64,000 bases of DNA, taken from NCBI RefSeq assembly GCF_028471945.1, contig NZ_CP110128.1, forward strand, positions 6,289,001 through 6,353,000. The letters run 5' to 3'. Shown in pieces: positions 17,343 to 27,084 of this stretch. The notes beneath the pieces were generated by a model that saw only the letters and a list, made by a program, of their open reading frames with translations, did not search any database and was not told where the DNA came from. The first letter of the stretch is position 1. Every line of letters begins with the position of its first letter. Origin of the DNA: Pseudomonas sp. WJP1. Lineage in GTDB: Bacteria > Pseudomonadota > Gammaproteobacteria > Pseudomonadales > Pseudomonadaceae. Made by a program: the position numbers and the translations under genes.

Positions 17343-18488
17343 ATGGCACCTTTCTGGATCTGGCAGCAGCCTGATTGGCCGAATTTTTCCTGGGAGGCCG
17401 AGCAATTGGCGCCGTTGCTGCGCGAGTGCGTCCAGGCACAAGGTCGATTGATGGGCATGGCCAGTTCCGTAGGCAGTTCGCTCAGTGCGCAGAGCGAACT
17501 GGATGCATTGCTGCAAAATATCGTCACCTCATCCGCGATTGAAGGTGAGCAGCTGAATGTCGGCTCGGTGCGCTCTTCATTAGCGCGACGGCTGGGGCTG
17601 GAGCAGCTTGATGGCAATCATGTCAGCCAACGCAGCGAAGGCCTGGCGCAACTGATGCTCGATGCCACACAGCATTTCGATGAACCACTGACACTGGAAC
17701 GATTGCTGGATTGGCATGCGTGGTTGTTTCCTGATCAGGACACCGCCCTCGCCACCCGGAGCATGCGTATCGGTGCATTGCGCGGTGACGATCCGATGCA
17801 AGTAGTGTCTGGCCGCCTCGACAGGCCGACCGTTCACTTCGAAGCCCCCCCGCGCCATGGCCTTGAGCGCCAGGTCGACAGCTTCCTCGGCTGGTTTGAA
17901 AGCAGCCGGAATCAGGCGGGACTCGACCCGTTACTGAGGGCCGGGGTCGCGCATTTCTGGTTCGTCACGCTTCACCCTTTTGATGACGGCAATGGCCGTC
18001 TGACTCGAACCATCACTGACCTTGCATTGGCTCAGGGCGAGGCTCAGGCGATTCGCTTCTACGCCATGTCGGCGAGCATCCTGGAAGATCGGTCTGGCTA
18101 TTACCGCGTGCTGGAAAACAGCCAAAAAGCCACCCTCGACATCACCGAATGGCTGGTGTGGTTTCTCCAGACCTTGTTGCGCAGCTTGCAGCAGGCCATG
18201 ACGAGGATCGAGTCGGTGCTGGGCAAGGCCCGCTTCTGGCAGGCACACCGGCAATCCAGGCTGTCGGCCGAGCAGACCAAGGTGCTCAATCGCTTGCTCG
18301 ATGGAGGGGAGCGTGGATTCGAAGGCGGGATCAGCGCCGCGCAATATCAAACTGTGGCGAAAGTATCCAAAGCCACCGCGACCCGTCATTTGGCTGAACT
18401 GCTGGAAAAGGGATGCCTGCAGCGCCTGCCCGGCGGTGGGCGCAGCACCCGGTATCGGATCAGACACCCCGATGACGCGCAAACCTGA
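17343..18488 (+). CDS. Fic-family AMP-transferase-type protein with C-terminal winged helix
   Basis: This is a 381-residue protein. The N-terminal F-W-I-W-Q-Q-P-D-W-P segment belongs to the DUF4172-type head. S-A-I-E-G at 64-68 is the inhibitory [ST]xxxE[GN] helix motif, and the Fic catalytic loop is complete, H-P-F-D-D-G-N-G-R at 211-219. A substrate flap and an N-terminal inhibitory helix in the same chain make it a class II Fic enzyme. Residues about 310-375 look like a winged helix (A-A-Q-Y-Q-T-V-A-K-V-S-K-A-T-A-T-R-H-L-A-E-L). Likely reaction: transfer of AMP (or UMP/phosphate) to a protein hydroxyl. It stands alone, with its own four-site operator. The target is unknown. Confidence 0.92.
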   Translation: MAPFWIWQQPDWPNFSWEAEQLAPLLRECVQAQGRLMGMASSVGSSLSAQSELDALLQNIVTSSAIEGEQLNVGSVRSSLARRLGLEQLDGNHVSQRSEGLAQLMLDATQHFDEPLTLERLLDWHAWLFPDQDTALATRSMRIGALRGDDPMQVVSGRLDRPTVHFEAPPRHGLERQVDSFLGWFESSRNQAGLDPLLRAGVAHFWFVTLHPFDDGNGRLTRTITDLALAQGEAQAIRFYAMSASILEDRSGYYRVLENSQKATLDITEWLVWFLQTLLRSLQQAMTRIESVLGKARFWQAHRQSRLSAEQTKVLNRLLDGGERGFEGGISAAQYQTVAKVSKATATRHLAELLEKGCLQRLPGGGRSTRYRIRHPDDAQT

Positions 18489-18522
18489 GCCCTTGATCCA
18501 TCGTTCCGAACACCCCGCTCAT

Positions 18523-18551
18523 TTGCCCATAAACCCCCTATCTGCTAGTGT
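18523..18551 (+). promoter_or_regulatory. Candidate sigma-70 promoter for xseB-ispA
   Basis: TTGCCC and TAGTGT stand 17 bases apart, 35 bases before the xseB ATG. The -10 match is moderate. This is inferred from pattern only. Confidence 0.3.
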
Positions 18552-18585
18552 CGCGCCGGTTTAACGTCAACCGGAAATCGCCGCC

Positions 18586-18828
18586 ATGGCCCGCAAAAAA
18601 GCTGCACTGGATTTCGAACAGTCCCTCGCTGACCTGCAAACGCTGGTAGAGCGTCTGGAGAATGGCGAATTATCGCTGGAAGACTCGCTGGCCGCTTTCG
18701 AGCAAGGCATCGGCCTGACCCGCGATTGCCAGGCGGCGCTGGCCCAGGCCGAGCAAAAGGTTCAGGTGCTGCTCGAGCGTGATGGCGAGTTGGCCGAGGA
18801 ACCCTTCGACGCGGATCAACCAGAATGA
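18586..18828 (+). CDS. xseB: Exodeoxyribonuclease VII small subunit
   Basis: The 80-residue protein has the XseB core: [27 protein letters not shown] (about 9-34), then a helix with F-E-Q-G-I-x-L-T-R and C-Q-A-A-L. Several small subunits bind XseA to form the enzyme that trims single-stranded DNA from both ends. xseA is not in the window. The stop overlaps the ispA start (ATGA), the usual Pseudomonas arrangement xseB-ispA-dxs. Confidence 0.95.
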   Translation: MARKKAALDFEQSLADLQTLVERLENGELSLEDSLAAFEQGIGLTRDCQAALAQAEQKVQVLLERDGELAEEPFDADQPE

Positions 18829-19712
18829 TTGCAGCGTATTCGGCAACCAGCCAGGCCCGCGTCAACGCCGCCATGGAAACCCTGTTTGTCGCGCCTGGCC
18901 CTGAGCTGGCGCGCTTGTACGAAGCCATGCGCTACAGCGTGATGAACGGCGGCAAACGGGTGCGCCCGTTGCTGGCCTACGCCGCCTGCGAAGCGCTGGG
19001 CGGCAAGGCCGAGCAAGCCAATGGCGCGGCCTGCGCAGTGGAGCTGATCCACGCCTATTCGCTGGTGCACGACGATTTGCCGGCCATGGACGACGACGAT
19101 CTGCGTCGCGGCCAGCCGACGACGCACAAGAAATTCGATGAAGCCTGCGCGATCCTCGCTGGCGATGGCTTGCAGAGCCTGGCGTTCAGCGCCCTGCTCG
19201 ACCCACGCCTGAGCAATGCCGACGCAGAGATCCGCCTGCAAATGGTCAGTGCGCTGGCATTGGCGGCCGGTCCGGCGGGCATGGTCGGCGGTCAAGCGAT
19301 CGATCTCGGCTCGGTGGGCCTGAAGCTCGACCAGAAAGCCCTCGAATACATGCACCGGCACAAGACCGGCGCGCTGATCGAAGTCAGCGTCAAGCTCGGC
19401 GCCCTGGCCAGCGGTCGCGCGGAGAAGGACGAACTCAAGTCCCTGCAGACTTATGCACAGGCCATCGGCCTGGCCTTCCAGGTCCAGGACGACATTCTCG
19501 ACGTCGAAAGCGATACCGAAACCCTCGGTAAACGCCAGGGCGCCGACATTGCCCGCGACAAGCCGACCTACCCGGCACTGCTCGGCCTCGATGCCGCCAA
19601 GGCCTACGCCCTGGAACTGCGCGATCAGGCGCTGCATGCGCTGCGACCGTTTGACGCGGCTGCCGAGCCATTGCGTGAACTGGCCCGCTACATCGTCGAG
19701 CGACGCAGCTGA
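18825..19712 (+). CDS. ispA: (2E,6E)-farnesyl diphosphate synthase
   Basis: The 295-residue protein has both aspartate-rich motifs: D-D-L-P-A-M-D-D-D from residue 83 and D-D-I-L-D at 222-226. It also has G-G-K-R-V-R-P near 42-48. It joins isopentenyl and dimethylallyl diphosphate into geranyl and farnesyl diphosphate, the precursors of undecaprenyl phosphate, quinone tails and haem O. The neighbouring dxs feeds the same pathway with deoxyxylulose phosphate. The start overlaps xseB by 4 bases. Confidence 0.97.
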   Translation: MIAAYSATSQARVNAAMETLFVAPGPELARLYEAMRYSVMNGGKRVRPLLAYAACEALGGKAEQANGAACAVELIHAYSLVHDDLPAMDDDDLRRGQPTTHKKFDEACAILAGDGLQSLAFSALLDPRLSNADAEIRLQMVSALALAAGPAGMVGGQAIDLGSVGLKLDQKALEYMHRHKTGALIEVSVKLGALASGRAEKDELKSLQTYAQAIGLAFQVQDDILDVESDTETLGKRQGADIARDKPTYPALLGLDAAKAYALELRDQALHALRPFDAAAEPLRELARYIVERRS

Positions 19713-19803
19713 CGGCGTATGCGCCAAAAAAGACCAACGCGTGGGCAGGGGCCGATGCATCAGGTAAACTGCCGCATCTTTTATACCTATAACGATTCGC
19801 CTG

Positions 19804-21702
19804 ATGCCCACGACGTTTCATGAGATTCCCCGCAAGCGCCCGACCACGCCCCTGCTCGACCGCGCGAACACGCCGGACGGCCTGCGCCGGTTAGGCGAAG
19901 CCGAGCTGGAAACCCTGGCCGATGAGTTGCGCCTGGAATTGCTCTACACGGTCGGTCAGACCGGTGGGCATTTCGGTGCAGGTCTGGGCGTCATCGAGCT
20001 GACCATCGCGTTGCATTACGTTTTCGACACCCCGGACGACCGGTTGGTGTGGGACGTGGGTCATCAGGCTTATCCACACAAGATCCTCACCGGTCGTCGC
20101 GAGCGCATGGCCACCCTGCGCCAGAAGGACGGCGTTGCCGCCTTCCCGCGCCGTTCCGAGAGTGAGTACGACACCTTTGGCGTCGGCCATTCCAGCACGT
20201 CGATCAGCGCAGCCCTGGGCATGGCCATTGCCGCCCGCCTGCAAAACAGCGATCGCAAGGCGATTGCCGTGATCGGCGACGGCGCACTGACGGCCGGCAT
20301 GGCGTTCGAAGCGCTGAACCATGCCCCGGAAGTGGACGCCAACATGCTGGTGATCCTCAACGACAACGACATGTCGATCTCCCGCAACGTCGGCGGCTTG
20401 TCGAACTACTTGGCGAAGATTCTTTCCAGCCGCACCTACGCGAGCATGCGCGAGGGCAGCAAGAAAGTCCTGTCGCGCCTGCCCGGCGCCTGGGAAATCG
20501 CCCGCCGCACCGAAGAATACGCAAAAGGCATGCTGGTACCCGGCACGCTGTTCGAAGAGCTGGGCTGGAACTATATCGGCCCGATCGATGGCCACGACCT
20601 GCCGACCCTGATTGCCACCCTGCGCAACATGCGCGATCTCAAGGGCCCGCAGTTCCTGCACATCGTCACCAAGAAAGGCAAAGGCTTCGCCCCGGCGGAA
20701 GTCGACCCGATCGGCTACCACGCCATCACCAAGCTCGAACCCCTGGACGCCCCGGCCGCTGCGCCGAAAAAAGCCAGCGGGCCGAAGTACTCCGGCGTGT
20801 TCGGTGAATGGCTGTGCGACATGGCGGCTGCCGACCCGCGCCTGGTCGGGATCACCCCGGCGATGAAGGAAGGTTCGGACCTGGTGGCCTTCAGCGAGCG
20901 TTTCCCGCTGCGCTACTTCGACGTGGCGATTGCCGAGCAACACGCCGTGACCCTGGCGGCCGGCATGGCCTGCGAAGGCGCGAAGCCGGTGGTGGCGATC
21001 TATTCGACCTTCCTTCAACGCGGCTACGACCAGTTGGTGCATGACGTCGCGGTGCAAAACCTTGACGTGCTGTTCGCCATCGATCGCGCCGGCCTGGTTG
21101 GCGAAGACGGTCCGACCCACGCGGGCAGCTTCGACCTGTCGTTCCTGCGTTGCATCCCAGGCATGCTGGTGATGACCCCGAGCGACGAAAACGAACTGCG
21201 CAAGATGCTCACCACCGGCCATCTGTACGAAGGCCCGGCGGCAGTGCGCTATCCGCGCGGCAACGGCCCGAATGCGACCATCGAAAAAGACCTCGAGCCG
21301 ATCGAAATCGGCAAGGGCGTGGTTCGCCGCCAGGGCAGCAAGGTCGCCCTGCTGGTGTTCGGCGTGCAACTGGCCGAGGCGCTGAAAGTCGCCGAGACAC
21401 TGGATGCGACCGTGGTCGACATGCGTTTCGTCAAACCGCTGGATGAAACACTGGTTCGCGAGATTGCCGCCAGCCACGACCTGCTGGTGACCGTCGAAGA
21501 AAACGCCATCATGGGCGGTGCCGGCGGTGCGGTCAGCGAATTCCTCGCCCGTGAGAACATCCTCAAGTCGGTGCTGCACCTGGGCTTGCCGGACATTTAC
21601 GTCGAACACGCCAAGCCTGCGCAGATGCTGGCTGAGTGTGGCCTGGATGAAGCCGGGATCGAAGCTTCGATTCGCGAACGCCTGCAACTGCTGAACCGCT
21701 AA
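19804..21702 (+). CDS. dxs: 1-deoxy-D-xylulose-5-phosphate synthase
   Basis: The 632-residue, full-length protein condenses pyruvate and glyceraldehyde 3-phosphate to 1-deoxyxylulose 5-phosphate, the first step of the methylerythritol phosphate pathway. The thiamine-diphosphate site is seen as G-D-G-A-L-T-A-G from residue 158 with N-D-N-D-M-S-I-S about 30 residues later. The transketolase-like middle has [11 protein letters not shown]. It lies 91 bases after ispA, and a separate promoter in that gap is possible. Start: the ATG whose product begins P-T-T-F-H-E-I-P. Confidence 0.97.
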   Translation: MPTTFHEIPRKRPTTPLLDRANTPDGLRRLGEAELETLADELRLELLYTVGQTGGHFGAGLGVIELTIALHYVFDTPDDRLVWDVGHQAYPHKILTGRRERMATLRQKDGVAAFPRRSESEYDTFGVGHSSTSISAALGMAIAARLQNSDRKAIAVIGDGALTAGMAFEALNHAPEVDANMLVILNDNDMSISRNVGGLSNYLAKILSSRTYASMREGSKKVLSRLPGAWEIARRTEEYAKGMLVPGTLFEELGWNYIGPIDGHDLPTLIATLRNMRDLKGPQFLHIVTKKGKGFAPAEVDPIGYHAITKLEPLDAPAAAPKKASGPKYSGVFGEWLCDMAAADPRLVGITPAMKEGSDLVAFSERFPLRYFDVAIAEQHAVTLAAGMACEGAKPVVAIYSTFLQRGYDQLVHDVAVQNLDVLFAIDRAGLVGEDGPTHAGSFDLSFLRCIPGMLVMTPSDENELRKMLTTGHLYEGPAAVRYPRGNGPNATIEKDLEPIEIGKGVVRRQGSKVALLVFGVQLAEALKVAETLDATVVDMRFVKPLDETLVREIAASHDLLVTVEENAIMGGAGGAVSEFLARENILKSVLHLGLPDIYVEHAKPAQMLAECGLDEAGIEASIRERLQLLNR

Positions 21703-21721
21703 ACCGCTATACACACTCTCC

Positions 21722-21814
21722 CCTGTGGGAGCGGGCTTGCCCGCGAAGAGGCCGACACATCCAACATCAATGTTGAATGTGCCGACGCCTTCGCGGGCAA
21801 GCCCGCTCCCACAG
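21722..21814. repeat. REPIN (inverted REP pair) between dxs and btuB
   Basis: CTGTGGGAGCGGGCTTGCCC is followed after about 40 bases by its inverted copy. The arms continue into GCGAAG/CTTCGC. This is the standard Pseudomonas REP doublet. It probably ends or stabilises the dxs mRNA. Confidence 0.85.
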
Positions 21815-21866
21815 TGGTTTGTGGCGTTATCAAATTTGTGTACACCTCAAGCACCAACGGACTGCC

Positions 21867-23750
21867 ATGAAACTCTCCCCCCTCGCCCTGACGCTGACCC
21901 TGCTGCCAGCCGGCCCGCTGCTGGCCGACACCTTCGAACGCGACCAGGCCCTGAAGCTGCCCGACGTGTTGATCAGCGCCAACCGCCAGGTCGAGGCGCG
22001 CAACGACAGCAGCGCCGCCAACACGGTGTTCACCCGCGAAGACATCGACCGGCTGCAACCCGACAGCGTCACTGATCTGCTAAGGCGTGTACCGGGGGTG
22101 CAAGTGGCACAAACCGGCGGGCGCGGCAGCCTGCCGGGGATCTACATTCGCGGCACGCAATCGGCCCAGAGCCTGGTGCTGGTGGACGGCCAACGGATCG
22201 GCAACTCGTCCTCCGGCGACAGCAACCTGCAACACATCAACATCGACCAGGTCGAGCGTGTGGAAGTGCTGCGCGGCTCCCGTTCGGTGATCTACGGCAG
22301 CGACGCGATTGGCGGGGTGATCCAGATCTTCACCCGGCGTGGCAGCGAGCCCGGCCTGCAACCGAGGCTGCACATGGGCTTTGGCAGTAACCAGACCTGG
22401 GAGCGCAGCCTCGGCGTGTCCGGCGGCGATGAGCAGACCCGCTTCAACCTTGGCGCCAGCCTGGACGAAACCGCCGGAATCGATCGCACCCATGAGTCGT
22501 ATCCCAGCGACGGCGATCACGACGCCTACCGCAACAAATCCCTGAGCCTGAGCCTGAGTCACGCCCTCACCGACGACGTCGAGATCGGCGCCAACCTGCT
22601 GGATAACCGTGGCAAAAGCGAATTCGACAATCCGTTCGGCCGCTTCGACCTGAACACCTTCGAGTCAGTCCAGCAGCAGCCCTACAACGAATTTGATGTG
22701 AGCAGTGTCAGCAGCTACGTCGACGCACGGGTCAACGACCTGTGGAAAACCCGCGTCGAGTTCGGCCACAGCGAAAACCGCGAGAAGACGTTCGACAAGC
22801 TCAGCGATGAGCGCAGCGTGTTCAACACCTACCGCGACTCGGTGAACTGGCAGAACGACCTGACGCTCAACGAACGCAACAGCCTGATCCTCGGCGGCGA
22901 CTGGTACGAAGACCGGGTCAACAGCAGCACGCCATTCGACGAAGACAGTCGCTGGAACCGCGCGGCCTTTATCCAGCATCGCTACCAGGCTGATAGCTTC
23001 TCTACCGAACTGGGCCTGCGCCGCGACCAGAACCAGCAGTTCGGCGGCCAGAACAGCTGGAGCGGCACCTTCACCCTGCCGCTGAACCCGGAAAACGATG
23101 TACTGCTGACCTACAGCGAAGGTTTCCGTGCACCGACCTTCAACGACCTGTACTACCCGGATTTCAGCAACCCGGACCTGAAACCCGAGACCTCGAAGAG
23201 CTATGAACTGCAATGGCGCAGCCAATTGACCGAGAGCAGTCGCCTGGAGGCCTCGCTGTACCGCACGGATCTTGAAAACGCGATCATCTTCGGCAGCAAC
23301 TCACGGCCGGAAAACGTGGCCTCGGCCCGCATCAACGGCTTTGAAGCGGCGTTGAAACAGGAGCTGTTCGGCTGGCAGAGCAACCTCGGCGTGGCGATTA
23401 TCGACCCGCGGGACCGCGACTCGGGGCATACCCTGGCCCGTCGCGCACGTCGTACATTGAGCTGGGACCTGGATCGACAGTTCGACCGCCTGGGCCTGGG
23501 CGCCAGCTGGCAAGCCGTGAGCAGCAGCTATGACGACTTGAACAATCAACAGCCATTGGGTGGGTATGGTTTGCTGGGATTGCGCAGCAGTTGGGCGCTC
23601 AATCGTGAGGTCAGCCTGGAGCTGAAGGTCGATAACCTGCTGGATAAGGGATACAGCCGGGCGCTGTACAGCCATGAAGGCAGCCAGTATGGGTATCGCG
23701 AGGAAGGTCGGGCGTGGATGTTTGGGGTGACCTGGACCCCGGAGATCTGA
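21867..23750 (+). CDS. btuB: TonB-dependent vitamin B12 receptor BtuB
   Basis: The start is set at ATG 21867 because a clean signal peptide follows (M-K-L-S-P-L-A-L-T-L-T-L-L-P-A-G-P-L-L-A). The open frame before it covers the REPIN. The mature protein has a TonB-box-like L-P-D-V-L-I-S-A, a plug domain (N-T-V-F-T-R-E-D-I-D-R-L, V-P-G-V-Q-V-A-Q-T-G-G-R-G) and a 22-strand-type barrel ending in W-M-F-G-V-T-W-T-P-E-I. The length of 627 residues fits BtuB. It imports cobalamin through the outer membrane. Just behind it, in opposite orientation, is a BtuF-like binding protein. No B12 riboswitch is visible in the 164 bases upstream. Confidence 0.9.
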   Translation: MKLSPLALTLTLLPAGPLLADTFERDQALKLPDVLISANRQVEARNDSSAANTVFTREDIDRLQPDSVTDLLRRVPGVQVAQTGGRGSLPGIYIRGTQSAQSLVLVDGQRIGNSSSGDSNLQHINIDQVERVEVLRGSRSVIYGSDAIGGVIQIFTRRGSEPGLQPRLHMGFGSNQTWERSLGVSGGDEQTRFNLGASLDETAGIDRTHESYPSDGDHDAYRNKSLSLSLSHALTDDVEIGANLLDNRGKSEFDNPFGRFDLNTFESVQQQPYNEFDVSSVSSYVDARVNDLWKTRVEFGHSENREKTFDKLSDERSVFNTYRDSVNWQNDLTLNERNSLILGGDWYEDRVNSSTPFDEDSRWNRAAFIQHRYQADSFSTELGLRRDQNQQFGGQNSWSGTFTLPLNPENDVLLTYSEGFRAPTFNDLYYPDFSNPDLKPETSKSYELQWRSQLTESSRLEASLYRTDLENAIIFGSNSRPENVASARINGFEAALKQELFGWQSNLGVAIIDPRDRDSGHTLARRARRTLSWDLDRQFDRLGLGASWQAVSSSYDDLNNQQPLGGYGLLGLRSSWALNREVSLELKVDNLLDKGYSRALYSHEGSQYGYREEGRAWMFGVTWTPEI

Positions 23751-23775
23751 CCAAGAATTCCGGTGTTTGGGCCGG

Positions 23776-23846
23776 CCTCATCGCGGGCAAGCCCGCTCCC
23801 ACAGGGTTAGCGTGATTCCTGTGGGAGCGGGCTTGCCCGCGATGAA
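23776..23846. repeat. REPIN between the convergent btuB and btuF-like genes
   Basis: TCGCGGGCAAGCCCGCTCCC and its inverse are separated by only about 14 bases. They sit exactly between two converging genes, where they can end both transcripts. Confidence 0.85.
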
Positions 23847-23858
23847 TGCACCTCGGTC

Positions 23859-24662
23859 TCAGCGATCGGGCGCAATCAAATGGCAAAGCTTGGCCGTCGC
23901 CTCGACCATCTGCCCGCTCGGCCGCTCCAGCCCCTTGTCAGTCACCAACCGCAACTGCCCCCGCCGCACCGCCGCCACCTGCGGCCACGCCCTCCACGCA
24001 TCCAGCTGCCCCTGATCGCTGGCCAGAATCACCTCGGGATTGCGCTGCAACACCGCTTCCACGCTGACTTGCGGTGCCGGCAGCGCCAGATCGGCAAACA
24101 CGTTTTGCGCCCCACAGACTTCCAGCGCAGCGCTGATGATTTGCCCGCCGCCCACGGTATAGAGCGGCCGGTCCCAGACCTGATAGAACACCCGCAACGG
24201 CTGGTCGCGCCGGTAGCGCTTGCGCAGCTCAGCCAGCCGCTGGCGCAAACCGCCAGCCAACGCAACCCCACGCTCAGGCCGACCAAGCTGCAAGGCGATC
24301 GCTTCGATCTGCGCGGTGAGTTGTTGGAAATCATGGGGTTCGGCGACGTAGGTCGGGATGTTCAAGCGCTTGAGTTGCTCACGCTGGGCCGGGCCGACAC
24401 TGCCGGGCCAGAGCAGCAGCAAATCAGGCTGGAGGCTGAGCAAGCGTTCCATGTCCAGCTGACCGTAGCGGCCCACGGAGGGCAAGTCCTTGAGTTCGGC
24501 AGGACGCTCACCGGCGTCCAGCACGCCGACCAGCAAGTCGGCCGAACCCAGTTCAACAACCATTTCAGTGAGGGACGGGGCAAGGCTGACAACCCGTTCG
24601 ACCGCCCCGATCGAGCCGCTGGTGGCCAGCAGCAACAGCGCCAGCCAGGCAAGACGCATCAA
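23859..24662 (-). CDS. btuF: BtuF-like periplasmic cobalamin-binding protein
   Basis: The 267-residue protein has a signal peptide ([19 protein letters not shown]) and starts its mature part with E-R-V-V-S-L-A-P-S-L-T-E-M-V, typical of BtuF/class III binding proteins. V-G-R-Y-G-Q-L-D-M-E-R-L-L-S-L-Q-P-D-L-L-L-L follows. Such proteins pass cobalamin from BtuB to the BtuCD transporter. The btuCD genes are not in the window. It is convergent with btuB and only 19 bases upstream on the minus strand of the small membrane gene, so it may share the ribA transcript. Confidence 0.82.
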   Translation of the reverse strand: MMRLAWLALLLLATSGSIGAVERVVSLAPSLTEMVVELGSADLLVGVLDAGERPAELKDLPSVGRYGQLDMERLLSLQPDLLLLWPGSVGPAQREQLKRLNIPTYVAEPHDFQQLTAQIEAIALQLGRPERGVALAGGLRQRLAELRKRYRRDQPLRVFYQVWDRPLYTVGGGQIISAALEVCGAQNVFADLALPAPQVSVEAVLQRNPEVILASDQGQLDAWRAWPQVAAVRRGQLRLVTDKGLERPSGQMVEATAKLCHLIAPDR

Positions 24663-25078
24663 CCGAGCTGACGCGGAATACGGTAGAGGTAGAACAGCAC
24701 CGCGGTCGACAGCGCCAGCAGCATCAGCGGTACCGCCTCAAGGTCGACGAACACCGCCAATGCACCGATCCAGGCCGGCAGGCCAGCCGCGAGGAACGCC
24801 GTGCGCCGCTTGGCCGCCAGGTGGATCCATGCGCCAGGCTCTTCAGGGGTATCGAGGGCTTTCTGGGTGGCGATCAACGCATGCTTGTAGCCGCCGAAAA
24901 ACTTCAGGCTGACAAACATCGAGGCGACACCGGCGATGAACAACGGCATCGCCAGCACCGGCAGGATGGCTTCACCCTGGCCGAACACCGCGTTGATCAC
25001 GAACAGCGGCAACAAGGCCAACGCCAGGTATTGCCACCAGTTGACGGACAGTCGCCGCCGTACCTGACCGCGGGTCAC
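24659..25078 (-). CDS. Small inner-membrane protein of unknown function downstream of ribA
   Basis: The likely start is GTG at 25078, which overlaps the ribA stop (GTGA); the frame is open further upstream but inside ribA. The 139-residue product has four hydrophobic stretches: [48 protein letters not shown] and [15 protein letters not shown]. It also has a Lys-rich cytoplasmic loop. No family was recognised. It is coupled to ribA and touches the btuF-like gene by 4 bases, so the three form one transcription unit. Confidence 0.75.
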   Translation of the reverse strand: MTRGQVRRRLSVNWWQYLALALLPLFVINAVFGQGEAILPVLAMPLFIAGVASMFVSLKFFGGYKHALIATQKALDTPEEPGAWIHLAAKRRTAFLAAGLPAWIGALAVFVDLEAVPLMLLALSTAVLFYLYRIPRQLG

Positions 25079-25692
25079 GCCCGGCCTACCTCGCCCTGAT
25101 GTTCGTTGCCCATCATGTGGTCGAGTTTGCTGGCCTTGGTCGCCAGGTAGAGTTTGTTGTGCGGGTTGTGGCCGGTGTGCAGCGGCACGCGCTCGGCAAC
25201 CGCGATACCCATGTCGGTCAAGGCTTTGACCTTGCGTGGGTTGTTGGTCATCAGGCGCAGGGATTTCACCCCCAGGTGCTCCAGCATCGGCAGGCACATG
25301 GCGTAATCACGCTGGTCGGCGGCAAAGCCCAGGCGCTCATTGGCTTCAACGGTGTCGGCACCGCCGTCCTGTAGCTCATAGGCGCGGATCTTGTTCAGCA
25401 GGCCAATGCCACGGCCTTCCTGACGCAAATACAGCAATACGCCCCGACCTTCACGGGCGATGGCCTGCAGCGCGGCCTCAAGTTGCGAGCCGCAGTCGCA
25501 ACGCTGGCTGAACAAGGCATCGCCCGTCAGGCATTCGGAGTGCAACCGACCGAGCACCGGGGCACCGTCGGCGATCTCACCCAGGCTCAGCACGACGTGC
25601 TCGCGACCGGTGGCCTCATCGAGAAAGCCGTGCATGATGAATTGCGCAAAAGGCGTTGGCAGCTTGGAAGCGGCGACAAAAACGACAGGCAC
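25075..25692 (-). CDS. ribA: GTP cyclohydrolase II
   Basis: The 205-residue protein opens the guanine ring of GTP to give the pyrimidine precursor of riboflavin. The zinc cysteines are intact: Cys54, Cys65 and Cys67 in [15 protein letters not shown]. The substrate loop R-Q-E-G-R-G-I-G-L is also present. This matters because the fused RibBA at 29130-30221 has lost these residues, so this gene should supply the activity. It stands apart from the main rib cluster. Confidence 0.96.
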   Translation of the reverse strand: MPVVFVAASKLPTPFAQFIMHGFLDEATGREHVVLSLGEIADGAPVLGRLHSECLTGDALFSQRCDCGSQLEAALQAIAREGRGVLLYLRQEGRGIGLLNKIRAYELQDGGADTVEANERLGFAADQRDYAMCLPMLEHLGVKSLRLMTNNPRKVKALTDMGIAVAERVPLHTGHNPHNKLYLATKASKLDHMMGNEHQGEVGRA

Positions 25693-25801
25693 CGGTGTGC
25701 TCCTGATCTAAAAGTCTGAAGATTCGCAGGCCGGCATTGTAACAGCAGGTTCCAACCGACGCTTAGGCTGAATTATCGGCCATAACTATCAAAAAGTTTG
25801 A

Positions 25802-26557
25802 TTACTGGCCGCTCAGCTGCTCATTCTCATCGAATGGGTAGGGTTGCTTCCAGCGTTCGAAGATCGGCCTGAGCTCACCGCTTTTCACCAATTGCGCCAT
25901 GCGCTGGTCGAACAACGCCATCAGGCTGCGGGCCGCCGGGGTCTTGGCAAAGCACAGGTACAGCGGTAATTCGGCGATATGCGTGCGACGGAACTGGGAA
26001 GGATCCTTGGCCCGACTGAGCACCCAATCGACTTCGGTCAGCGCGTCGATGTAGAAGTCGGCGCGGTTCTGCGTCAGCATCGAAACGATACCGGTCCGCC
26101 TCAACACTTCGTTGTAGCGGCGAATATTTGGCAGATAATCCTGATAGTCGTAGCCACGCACCCACGCCAGGCGGTAATTGCCCAGGGTTTGCGGGGTCGG
26201 TTGCGGACTGCTGGCCAGGCCCAGGGCATAGATATGATCGGTATCGAAGTTCCAGCGCGGATACAGCACATCGCTGGATTCTTCATGGTAGGAGCCGACA
26301 CAGGCATCGACTTCGCCCCGCTCGGCCAGCCCCATCGAACGCACATAGGGTTCGGTGCGGATGTCCAGCTTGACCCCCGCCGGCTCGAAGACTTTGCGCA
26401 ACACGTCCCAGCCCAGGCCGTGGCCGTCGGCAGCGGTATAGTCTTCCCAGTCTTCGCTGGCCAGATGAATCACCGTCGGCGCGGTGGTTGCCTCCTCCGC
26501 CTGGGCGAATGCACCGAACACCGCAAACACCATCGCTACCCACCAGCGTCGAGCCAT
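25802..26557 (-). CDS. Periplasmic solute-binding protein (amino-acid-type, PBPb family)
   Basis: The start is taken at ATG 26557, preceded by GGGAGAAC. The product begins M-A-R-R-W-W-V-A-M-V-F-A-V-F-G-A-F-A-Q-A, a signal peptide. The body has the bilobal binding-protein pattern of Pseudomonas transporter substrate-binding proteins (E-D-W-E-D-Y-T-A-A-D-G-H-G-L-G-W-D-V-L-R-K-V-F-E and M-L-T-Q-N-R-A-D-F-Y-I-D-A). No permease or ATPase gene is near, so it may act with a distant transporter or as a sensor-type binding protein. The ligand cannot be told. Confidence 0.78.
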   Translation of the reverse strand: MARRWWVAMVFAVFGAFAQAEEATTAPTVIHLASEDWEDYTAADGHGLGWDVLRKVFEPAGVKLDIRTEPYVRSMGLAERGEVDACVGSYHEESSDVLYPRWNFDTDHIYALGLASSPQPTPQTLGNYRLAWVRGYDYQDYLPNIRRYNEVLRRTGIVSMLTQNRADFYIDALTEVDWVLSRAKDPSQFRRTHIAELPLYLCFAKTPAARSLMALFDQRMAQLVKSGELRPIFERWKQPYPFDENEQLSGQ

Positions 26558-26580
26558 CCCTAGTTCTCCCAATTAATCCC

Positions 26581-27084
26581 TCAGGCGAAAATCCATACCA
26601 GCCCCTGCATCGCCAACCACGCAAACACCCCGGCCAACACATCATCGAGCATGATGCCGACGCCTCCATGCACATGCCGGTCAACCCAGTGAATCGGCCA
26701 CGGCTTGAGGATATCGAAGAAGCGGAACATCAGGAATCCCGCCAGCAGCCATTGCCAACCTTCCGGCACCAGCCACAGGGTGATCCACATGCCGACCATC
26801 TCGTCCCAGACGATGCCTTCGTGGTCGTGCACCCGCAAATCATCGGCCACCTTGCCGCACAGCCAGAAGCCGAACAGCATGGTGATGCCCAGCATCAACC
26901 AGTAACCCCAGTCGGGCAACATCTGCCATAACGGGATAAAGGGTAGCGCAACCAGCGACCCCCAGGTGCCCGGAGCCTTTGGCAAGGTGCCCGAGCCAAA
27001 GCCAAACGCGAGAAAATGCCAGGGATTGCGCCAGACCGAAGGCGGTACAAACTCCGCCGGAACCTGTTTGGGGTGATCTGTCAC
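26581..27084 (-). CDS. pgpA: Phosphatidylglycerophosphatase A
   Basis: The 167-residue protein starts with GTG overlapping the thiL stop (GTGA). It has the PgpA signatures K-A-P-G-T-W-G-S-L (about 36-44), D-D-L-R-V-H-D-H-E-G-I-V-W-D-E-M-V-G-M-W and a final D-D-V-L-A-G-V. It has about four membrane helices. It removes the phosphate from phosphatidylglycerophosphate to give phosphatidylglycerol, an inner-membrane step. It is the usual partner of thiL and nusB in this cluster. Confidence 0.95.
   Translation of the reverse strand: MTDHPKQVPAEFVPPSVWRNPWHFLAFGFGSGTLPKAPGTWGSLVALPFIPLWQMLPDWGYWLMLGITMLFGFWLCGKVADDLRVHDHEGIVWDEMVGMWITLWLVPEGWQWLLAGFLMFRFFDILKPWPIHWVDRHVHGGVGIMLDDVLAGVFAWLAMQGLVWIFA

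Noticed and set aside
19891-21714. Minus-strand open frame of 607 codons
   Set aside because: It mirrors dxs exactly; it arises from high GC in the opposite strand and has no family features or ribosome site.
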